Origin: Chondrosia reniformis
Taxonomy: Eukaryota; Porifera; Demospongiae; Chondrillida; Chondrillidae
Reading direction: 5' to 3'
Assembly (NCBI GenBank): GCA_947172415.1
Contig: OX359192.1
Location: 4,032,501 to 4,096,500 of the forward strand
Length of the DNA: 64,000 nt
In this document: positions 54,194-62,400 of the stretch, piece by piece
Layout: every line of letters begins with the position of its first letter
Numbering within the stretch: position 1 is the first letter of the stretch
Notes under the pieces: generated by a model
Seen by the model: the letters and a program-made list of their open reading frames with translations, nothing else
Database searches by the model: none
Told to the model about the DNA's origin: nothing
Made by a program: the position numbers and the translations under genes

Positions 54194-55986
54194 TGTAAGT
54201 TTACTTCTAACTTAAATTAGATTCCCGTGTTTACAAACAGGACAGTATTTGTTTATAAACTGTTTATAATAAACACTGTAATGTTTGTATCATCTATTGA
54301 TAATCATGCTAATCAGTAATAAGAAGCGTAGGGCAAAGACATCGACGGCGCCTGCCAAATGAATACACTAGTCTTTTGCGCTCTGAAGGCCTTCTTTTGA
54401 TTTTTAGCCATATTACATGATATCCTTAAATATGTCCGGCGCCGTACGTAATCATATTGTCTTTGTTTAAGACAAATTACATCTATGCGTAGTAATACCT
54501 TTACTATAACGTTTAATATACTTTTTCAAATTATCTTATCAATAAACAAGGGCAAATATTACAATGATAGTGATAAAGATGATGGTACTGTAAGGATGAG
54601 ACAGTGACGTTTAATCATAGATTATGTATACTACGTAACATTACGTAGTATAGATAATTAATCTATGGTTTAATATAGGCACAATTCCTTTGGTGACGTT
54701 CCCTTGCTATGCTAAGGACGGCTGGTACCAAAGTTTTTTAGCTACGTGAATGAAAAGAAAAGCTTACCCATTTGTGTGAAACTCTTTGGATATGATTTAG
54801 GGATGAACAATCACCAGTGTCCACCTCCCAAAACCTTAAAGTACCATCATCTGAACCTACAGAAATGTATACTTAGCTGTCGGTCTGTGAATGCTGACAC
54901 CAATTTTCAGCTGCACATCTATCCATTTGAAAGAGTTGTATTTCTTCATTCGGATTCCCTTCCTTTTCCTCCTACTTTCTTAAGCTGCTAAGATTCATCT
55001 TAAATTATTACTTAAATCCGACTTCTACTTAGGACGACTTCTACTTAGGAAAAGAAAAATGACTATATCGGTATCCGCCAACGCGCGGCTGTCACCATGT
55101 TTGTTGAAATTTCGTTTTTGGGTACAGTGTTTCCGGGACGTATGATGAGCTAAAGCGCTTTTATAAATGACTTGATACGTCAAATAGCCTTTGAAGAGGG
55201 ATACTATAAAGGATTTCATATGATTCTCGTATATCAATATAGTGTAACGATGTAGAACGATCGAGGTTGTTATACGCTTCCAGTTGTAGACAATAAGCTA
55301 TAGATCGTTAACAATGACGCCAAGCTTCTCAAACTGTCGATCGAAAGGCTACCTTGCTAGGTATTGTATTATTATTGATATATACAAAGAAGCGGAAGCG
55401 CGTAAATCGTTTATGTACCTGTAGTAGTAGCACCACAAAGTTTTTAAATTAATGCAGCATATCCCTAATAACAGATACATGTACTAAACGGACTCTAGTA
55501 GTTAATAGTAAGAGATAGTAAAGTAGGCCATCCTTTTAGTACACTTAGGAAAAACGCTTTAGATGGGTAACTTGTCCAGCAACTTTGTGTGTCTTTATCT
55601 TAGAGCATGGGGTCTCCTTATATTAATCTATTTAAGTAGAGTTACTCTCTGAACCCATTGTTACAATGTATATATCTCTCATTTGAATAATAAGAGAAAT
55701 ATATGCTTTTTAAATTATAGTAATGCAAAATGCGGTTCCAAAGAATGTACGCTGTCAAACACAAACAATAAAGTGTGTCTGAATGCAACTATCTTCACAC
55801 CTCCAAAACTAAAATTTGGAAGCATAACAACCCTTGCTCACATCACGTTATGCCGTTTCCAATCAATTTAATAGTCTTATACACACCTATATAGTCTTAT
55901 TATGCAATACTTAATTGCCTTCTGAAAACTTACTGACACCTTCCATATTTATTGGAATGTAGTCATTGACATACTTTATTTTACCG
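54194..55986. other. Mostly unrecognised intergenic DNA
   Basis: Non-repetitive AT-rich sequence. It contains a small palindrome (tactacgtaa / ttacgtagta, about 54631-54651) and the WD40-like exon listed next. The 62-codon frame at 55683-55871 has no recognisable features. This is the likeliest part of the window to hold host gene remnants. Confidence 0.4.
54768..54856 (-). CDS. Probable single exon of a WD40-repeat protein
   Basis: Read on the minus strand, an acceptor (tacatttctgtag) precedes position 54856. The next 89 bases encode GSDDGTLRFWEVDTGDC followed by SSLNHIQRVSHKW, and then comes a strong donor (gtaagc, 54767-54762). SDDGTLRFWEV with a following TGDC is a classic WD-repeat strand c-d with its WD-like dipeptide (here FW). 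The ribosome-biogenesis protein BOP1/Erb1 is one possible parent, on weak grounds. No other exon of this gene was identified nearby, so it may be a stranded fragment. The plus-strand ORF across it is a shadow. Confidence 0.45.
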
Positions 55987-56557
55987 CAGTGGAACCTGTA
56001 TAAAACAGTCAGCCTTGGGACCTGACCAACTGGCTCTTATACAGAGGTGGCCTGCTTATAGAGTTTGCATCAAATATAATTACAATATATAATAATATGG
56101 CGAAACAGTATAATTTCGAAGGTGGGGATGATCAACTCCTTCGCCTTCAAAATTGCCTGTACCTGCGTTTGTCCACACTTAAAAGTGTCAGCGATCTTCC
56201 TCGTTCCAATGCCAAACAGTTTCATTTTTCTTCAGGAAGGGTGAGAGCATCGCCCTCTGTGAAGCTGGAGGGATGGTTAACCGTGGCCTAGAAATTTCGT
56301 GCATGTACTGATTTTACGGATGCCTGGCCTACATAGAGAGGCTCAAGAACCTCTTTCCGTAGCAAAGAACTTTACTGACAAGTGTATTATTTCGTTTGTA
56401 CTCGAGCAGTGGCCGTTTAACGTAATAGAGAGTGACCGTTACTACAGGTTAATAATGCACACAAATTAATATGTATTCATTTGGGACTTCCCCTATAGTT
56501 ACCGGCTTATACTAGGATACCGCCTAACACAGGTAACTGCTGACACAGGTTCCACTG
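55987..56557 (-). mobile_element. Tigger/pogo relic, 571 bp
   Basis: Starts CAGTGGAACCTGTATAAAAC and ends with the inverted CAGGTTCCACTG followed by TA; the left flank does not show a clean TA. It carries part of a transposase DNA-binding domain on the minus strand (56128-56211). The rest of the transposase is missing. Confidence 0.75.
56128..56211 (-). pseudogene. Tigger transposase HTH fragment
   Basis: The minus strand reads GIGTRKIADTFKCGQTQVQA followed by ILKAKELI, the CENP-B/psq helix-turn-helix of Tigger transposases. It is closely similar in pattern to the GTRILAEHFGFGRTQIQSIL of the element at 3598-5331 but clearly from a different family. The reading frame is lost on both sides. 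Confidence 0.7.
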
Positions 56558-57426
56558 TATATATATATAATTTTATAGCTTTTCCAAGGTATATAAATGA
56601 GTGAAAAACTGAATTTAGTTGCTTATGAAACTGCTTTTATGGTATGCACAGTGAAACCAGAACTGGCTGGCTGACAAATTAATTTTATTTACAAATTGCA
56701 TGCTATGTTATTACTACATACTTTTTATCCCATGCAGCAGGAATCATCCCAAAAAACAGAACATGAAAGAAACAGTAAGAAAAGTTGCACAGAACACAAG
56801 CCAACTAAGCCATCATTGATACCGTAAAGTGACAATATTGCATGTATGTGTTTGTTTTATCTATAATTATGCAAGGCAATGTCTGGGCGCATAAATTTCT
56901 ATTGTATTATTTAATTACAACATTTATAAAGCTCGACCACACCAACTTCAAGTACGTCACAATGAATTCTTTTTCTAGCGTTGATAGTAAATGTGTTCGT
57001 AGAAGAATTGACGATAGTGGCAATAATGTTGAAGCAGCCATTTTTAAGTAAGTCGAAATCATCACTTCCATTTACTCTATAATATAGTTATTATTAGTCC
57101 AGAATCGTGCCGTCATGTGATCCTAGAAGGCTGTGAGTGGGGCAGCTGCTTAGAGGTGATGGGTGGGGCAGCTAGCTGCTCAAGCGGTGGTGCTATATAA
57201 TCTTGATTGACAAGATCACATGCATAAAAAATGCTAATGTGTTTAGAGGCCAAATTTTTAATAATCACAGTAATTTTTTCACATGCATGCAATTGTACCT
57301 TTACTGTAAGTTGCTCTATTCTGTGTGACTGGGTTTTGTTGATAATCATTTCTATATATATTAGCTGCCTTTCTATTTTTTATTCCAGGCTATAGATGTC
57401 TGAAAAATGAACAATATACGGTACGT
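56558..57426. other. Region upstream of the Helitron ORFs; possible 5' exon
   Basis: A frame starting at ATG 56962 (MNSFSSVDSKCVRRRIDDSG ...) runs to a consensus donor gtaagt at 57048. A pyrimidine tract ending ccag lies at 57388, and a second donor-like gtacgt at 57421. A spliced leader feeding the downstream Helitron frame is possible, but joining 57047 to 57389 gives an early stop, so this exon chain is doubtful. The Helitron's 5' TC end is not identified here. Confidence 0.25.
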
Positions 57427-58422
57427 ATGCATTCTAAGACTCCATTTGCATACATCTCAAATGAACAGACTGTCATGATAGGCACTATCTACAAACATAA
57501 TTACACTCAGTCTGTCAATTCTTTGCTCTGTTTCTGGAGTCAAAGTAAATCACCCTGTGGCTGGGGTCGATTACCCTGTGGCTGGGGTTGCTCACCCTGT
57601 GGCTGGGGTTGCTCACCCTGTGGCTGGGGTCAATTACCCTGTGGCTGGGGTTGCTCACCCTGTGGCTGGGGTCAATTACCCTGTGGCTGGGGTTGCCCAC
57701 CCTGTGGCTGGGGTTACTCACCCTGTGACTGGGGTTCTTCACCCTGTAGCTGGGATCAATTACCCAGTAGCTGGGGTTGCTCACCCAATGCACATGGCTG
57801 GGTAGGTTTGCCCTGTTTAGTGTCATTTCCAAGTTATACATTTAACTTAACAGACACAAATATTATTAACCATAAAGTAGTAGAGTACACTGTATTGAAT
57901 GAAATAAGAATGGGCATTTTGTGTACCCTTTCTACTACTTATGGGTGTAACCATGGGCATTACACTGCTAATTGGAAGGACTGTCATCCTAATTTAAGGA
58001 ACTATTATTGTGAAATGGTGCAATTGCATAAGAAATGCATTCATCAAAATCATTTCCGACTTAGAAATTCATTGGACCACTTGGCACGCAAAAGGAAACA
58101 TTGTAAGCGTAACGTTTATTTAGCATGTGTGTTAAGCTTACTGTTATTGCTGGCCGGAGATGTTGAACTAAATCCGGGACCATATCACAATAATGAAATT
58201 TCCAGCCTTCCTGCATCGGCTGCTAAGTTGACTGATGATCAGAGTAAAAAAAAAAGAGCAGAAAGTGAAGCAAGGAGGTCTTCAAGACTATCAATGCTAT
58301 CAACATATCAGAGAAAGTGTCTAGAAAATGAAACAGGAAAAGAATATTCTGCAAGGCTAGCAAAAATGTCTGAAAACCAAAGACTACGCCTACGTGTGAA
58401 ACAGAACAACAACGTTCTGTAA
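57427..58422 (+). CDS. Helitron leader ORF with 2A peptide
   Basis: A 331-codon frame. Codons from about 40 to 120 are the 21-bp minisatellite and may not be coding; ATG 58015 (MVQLHKKC) is a more credible start. From there a basic stretch (ARKRKHCKRN) leads into a hydrophobic run (VYLACVLSLLLLLAG) and DVELNPGP at 58159-58182 (residues 245-252 of the long frame). This matches the 2A consensus D(V/I)ExNPGP, at which ribosomes skip the final G-P bond. The hydrophobic run next to 2A resembles the signal-peptide-like 2A leaders described in some invertebrate non-LTR retrotransposons. After 2A come polar residues and the first 23-residue repeats, then the frame stops at 58422 because of a 1-nt loss. 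Confidence 0.75.
   Translation: MHSKTPFAYISNEQTVMIGTIYKHNYTQSVNSLLCFWSQSKSPCGWGRLPCGWGCSPCGWGCSPCGWGQLPCGWGCSPCGWGQLPCGWGCPPCGWGYSPCDWGSSPCSWDQLPSSWGCSPNAHGWVGLPCLVSFPSYTFNLTDTNIINHKVVEYTVLNEIRMGILCTLSTTYGCNHGHYTANWKDCHPNLRNYYCEMVQLHKKCIHQNHFRLRNSLDHLARKRKHCKRNVYLACVLSLLLLLAGDVELNPGPYHNNEISSLPASAAKLTDDQSKKKRAESEARRSSRLSMLSTYQRKCLENETGKEYSARLAKMSENQRLRLRVKQNNNVL
57551..57790 (+). repeat. 21-bp minisatellite (caccctgtggctggggttgct)
   Basis: About 11 units. Since 21 is a multiple of three, two plus frames and one minus frame stay open (SPCGWGC, HPVAGVA, NPSHRVS). This explains the long N-terminal part of the frame starting at 57427 without requiring that it is translated. Confidence 0.92.
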
Positions 58423-58780
58423 GACTGAGTAAATACTCTGAAAATCAAAAGAAGCGCTTAAAATCAGAAAGTGATGAGCAACATGAGGGTAGAGTTGCTA
58501 AACTTTCCGAAAATCAAAAGAAACGCTTAAAATCAGAAAGTGCTGAGCAACGTGAGGCCAGAGTTGCTACACTTTCTGAGAATCAAAGGAAGCGTTTAAA
58601 GTCAGAAAGTGCTGAGCAACATGAAGCCAGAGTAGCTACACTTCGTGAAAATCAAAAGAAGCGCTTAAAGTCACAAAGTATTGAAGAACGTCAAGCACGG
58701 CTTGCTACTCTCTCTGTAAATCGTAAGCAAAGGCTACTGTCAGAAACAGATGAAAATCTGGAGTCAAGACTAAGTGGTAT
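58231..58780 (+). repeat. 69-bp (23-codon) tandem repeat in the Helitron ORF
   Basis: About eight units with the pattern SENQKKRLKSES-EQ-EARVATL. SENQ-type codons begin at 58369, 58437, 58506 and 58575. The spacing is 69 nt except for the first interval, which is 68. The repeat is rich in K, R, E and Q and should form a charged helix or coiled coil. Similar Arg/Glu/Gln repeats are common at the N-termini of animal Helitron proteins. Confidence 0.9.
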
Positions 58781-59468
58781 GAAGGAATGGAAAAAATCAA
58801 GAAGCGTAAAAGAATCTGAACAGGAGCGTACTCTAAGATTGAAGAGAGAAAAGGATCAAGCAAGATTAAGAATGCAGGCATTTAGAAAGCGAAAACAGGA
58901 ATTGTTTACAAACCATGAGTCATTAGATGAATACCATGGAGTGCAAAAAACTGAAAATGTACAATGTGCCAGTGTTACTTCACAGGTAAATTTGGCTGTT
59001 GGAGATATAGATATTCTATCAAAAGAAGGACTACAAGGGGAACAAATATTGCTTTGTAACCATGCAGTTTTGTATGGTGCTGCTAAGCAAGATTGCACCT
59101 ACCAAATGTCTGAAAAGAAAGACATGGAAGAGGATGCAGAAGTTACTGCTATTACAGTTTCAGAATCTGTTGTTACTGTACCAACACTTCAGATTGCATT
59201 GCCATCTAATCAAGGCAAAAAATTGAGAAATAATTTGCAAAAGTTTGAAAAAGTAATTCTGGAAGGGCCTACCCATAAATGTTATTCATGTGGAAAGTTG
59301 TGCTATAGACAGTTGGGTGCGACATTTAGCTTGGATGTTGCAGTTGAGTTACTTTCTACAATAAATGAATCAATTCAAGATAATATTAAAACTGTTTGGT
59401 TTTGTAACAGGTGTAAGAATTTGTTACAAAGAAAAAAATTCCAGCAGTGTCTCAGTTTAATAAAATGA
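58374..59468 (+). CDS. Helitron ORF middle part: charged repeats and Cys-rich domain
   Basis: Open from 58374 to a TGA at 59466-59468. It has no initiator until ATG 58779, which lies inside the repeats, so it is best read as the continuation of the 2A leader frame after a 1-nt change near 58395. The first part is the 23-residue repeat, followed by SVKESEQERTLRLKREKDQA. The C-terminal part has two Cys pairs, CYSCGKLC (59280-59303) and CNRC (59403-59414), with a hydrophobic segment between. This Cys-rich block normally sits just upstream of the Rep region in RepHel proteins and runs directly into a KxPxxxxxNxM motif. Here that continuation is in the -1 frame (see 59432). Confidence 0.7.
   Translation, partial: KPKTTPTCETEQQRSVRLSKYSENQKKRLKSESDEQHEGRVAKLSENQKKRLKSESAEQREARVATLSENQRKRLKSESAEQHEARVATLRENQKKRLKSQSIEERQARLATLSVNRKQRLLSETDENLESRLSGMKEWKKSRSVKESEQERTLRLKREKDQARLRMQAFRKRKQELFTNHESLDEYHGVQKTENVQCASVTSQVNLAVGDIDILSKEGLQGEQILLCNHAVLYGAAKQDCTYQMSEKKDMEEDAEVTAITVSESVVTVPTLQIALPSNQGKKLRNNLQKFEKVILEGPTHKCYSCGKLCYRQLGATFSLDVAVELLSTINESIQDNIKTVWFCNRCKNLLQRKKFQQCLSLIK
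59432..59438 (+). promoter_or_regulatory. A AAA AAA heptamer, possible -1 frameshift site or homopolymer indel
   Basis: The zero frame reads AGA AAA AAA TTC, so the seven As form an in-phase slippery heptamer 28 bases before the TGA. A -1 slip here continues with ATT CCA GCA GTG, giving KKIPAVSQFNKMKVVDIP and then the 1512-codon RepHel frame. That continuation is the one expected for the family. A lost A in a run of eight explains the same facts. Confidence 0.5.
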
Positions 59469-62400
59469 AAGTGGTGGACATCCCTTCAGTGTTAATGGGA
59501 TTAAATACATTGGAGCAACGTTTGATTTCAAAGGCCACTGTTTTCATGAAAATGGTGATATTACCAAGGGGTGGACAAAGGGCTGTCCGAGGGCAAGTGA
59601 TTAACTTTCCTTCAAATGTTGACTCTGTCATTTCGGAACTCCCCCGTCTACCTAATGGGGAAGATATTGTTTACATTCAGCAGCCACAGTCACCAGAAAG
59701 TGAAGACAAAAGTAATGGGCCTGATAAAGCTTATCATTGCTGTCGGTACTCTAGAGTTATGCAAGCATTGCAATGGCTAAAGCAGCATAACCCCTTGTAT
59801 AGAGATGTCTCCATCAGCAACATATCAGAAGGTATGTTTGTTGATGGTGAAGAAGTCACCGAAGGTGAGAACAGCCGACAAGAAGAAAATCTTGAAATGG
59901 ATGAAACTGGAATTGTCAGGTTGGATGCTCTCCAGCCTAATGTAGTTGCTGTTGAATTGGTACAAGAACGTAAATCAATTGAACACCAGGTTCATGAGTT
60001 ACAAAGAATAACAGCTACACCATTGAGCATATTTGAGGATCGGGATGATCTTGAAGCAATGGCTTTTCCAACTTTATATCCTGATGGTGAAAATAGCTTT
60101 GGTAAAATCAGAGAGACCAAGGTTTCACCTCTACAGTATTTCCAAGCGAGATTGCTGAGTGCTGACACAAGATGGGCCTGTCATCCTTCATACATCTTTT
60201 GGGCATGCAACATTGTGGAAGCACTGAAGTTGCAGAGCAGCATTTCCATCGCTATGAGAATGCGGTCTTTCAGAGTAAGCCACTTTGATAATAAGACTGA
60301 CAATGAAACTGATGATAAGCGCTTACTCACAGCTGGATTGCTTAGAGGACCATTGGATGACAATCCCGAATTGCGTGAAAACTGTTACAGTTTCATGAAA
60401 GACATTCGTGGTACGCAAGCTTATTGGAACTCAGTGAAGATCCAATTATTTGCTATGTTTCGCACTCTTGGTCCTCCCACATTCTTTATTACACTGAGTG
60501 CTGATGATAATAACTGGGTAGACTTGATGATAGTTCTAAGCGAAAGTCGGGGTCAAAATCTCTCAGAGGAAGAAGCAGCCAACCTGTCATCCAGTGAAAA
60601 AAGAAACCTGATGAGGTCCAATCCGGTGGTTACAGCTAGGCATTTTGCCCATCGTTTTCAGTCCTTTGTCAGGGAGGTCATTAAAGGATCTGGACAACCC
60701 ATTGGCGAGGTGGTTGATTACTTTTGGAGAATTGAATTTCAGTTGAGGGGTTCCCCACATGTCCATTCTATGTGGTGGATAAAGGATGCTCCCAACCTAG
60801 ACACAACAGTTGGAAGGCAGATTGCCCCACAGTACATTGATCGGTATATATCTGTGAACATACCAAATGAAGGTAGCAAGGATGAACAACTGCATTCTTT
60901 GGTAATGCACGTGCAGCAACACCATCATACAGTCACTTGCAAAAAGGCAACAAACAGACGTCCAAATGTGAAGGATTGTCGATTTGACTTTCCTCAGCCT
61001 CTCTCAGAGGTTACAAGGCTGAAAAACAATGACGATCCTGGAAACAAGTCCAGGTTTTATGTTCTGAAACGATCAGAAGGGGAGGAAAACTGCAATCCAT
61101 ACAATGCACACCTTCTAAAGGCATGGAAGGCTAATATGGATATACAGTTGATTGGGTCTGTTTATGGGACAGCAGCATATGTTTGTTCATATATGTGCAA
61201 ATCGGAAAGTGAGGAGGTTAGGAAAGCAATCCGGGATGCACTGGAAAGCTTGCCTCCTCGGGCTACAGCAAGAAAGCGCCTCTCAAAGGTTGGCAACACC
61301 ATGTTGACACACCGTGAATTGAGTGCCCAGGAGGCAGCATATCGATTATGTCATTTGCCTCTCAAGGAAAACTCCAGAAAAGTGGTTTTTGTTAACACCA
61401 CCAAGCCAGAGAAGAGAACACGCTTGCTAAAATGTAAAGCTGAATTGCTTCAATTGGAGGATGATTCCACTGACATTTTTGCTCCTGGCATCTTTGATAG
61501 ATATGCCTCACGACCAGACTCACAACACTTTGCCAACATGACGTTGGCTCACTTTGCCGTCTGGTATGATGTGGATGGATGTGATGGTTCCGTTGGAAGT
61601 GGATCAGGGCAGCCTCGTAGCCAACTGCAAAACAACTTGGGATGGGTGCGCCTTCGAAGGAAGCAAGCTTGCCTTCGAATACCAGTACAGACAGTAGAAA
61701 GTCATGGTGATGACTATTACTACAGTTTGCTGCTTCTTTACATTCCTTGGAGGAAGGAACCCGTGGATCTCCTACTACACCACTCTTCAGCAATGGAGGC
61801 TTTCATTGCAAGGGAGGGAGAAATGGTTGTTCTTAATGCAGAGAACCACACTTTTGCAGACGAGGTGCAGAGGGCTGTTGTACAATTGCAAGCCTTGAAA
61901 GACGATGCTTATCAGGATGCAGTTGCACCTATGACACTCCAAGTTCATCGAGAGGATGCTGCCAAACCTCCTGTAGAGGCTGAGGGTGGATTGATGAACC
62001 CTGAGAATTTTGCTGATCCTCATTACTTTCAGGATGACACTGAGGGTGCAGGAAATTTAGATGAAGGGATTATAAATGATGACGACAATGCCATTGGGGC
62101 AATGATTAGATGCACCCTTCCTGATGAGGTCTTTCGGCAACTAGTTGCAAACCTCAATACACAACAACGGGTTCCATTTGACATAGTTGTTCAGTACACT
62201 CGAGAATTACATAAGTACCAAATGAAGCTACGCCCAAAAGCTCCAGAAGCTTTTCATCTGTTTGTGACAGGTGGAGCGGGCACTGGTAAATCACACGTAA
62301 TTAGAGCAATTAAAGAGCATTTGGAGCGCTCGGTCTCCAGTGGGCCAGACAAGCATGCATGCATCTTGATGGCACCTACAGGGGTTGCAGCTTTTAACGT

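Noticed and set aside
55683-55871. 62-codon ORF
   Set aside because: No motif, no splice context and no similarity I can recognise; expected by chance in this length of sequence.
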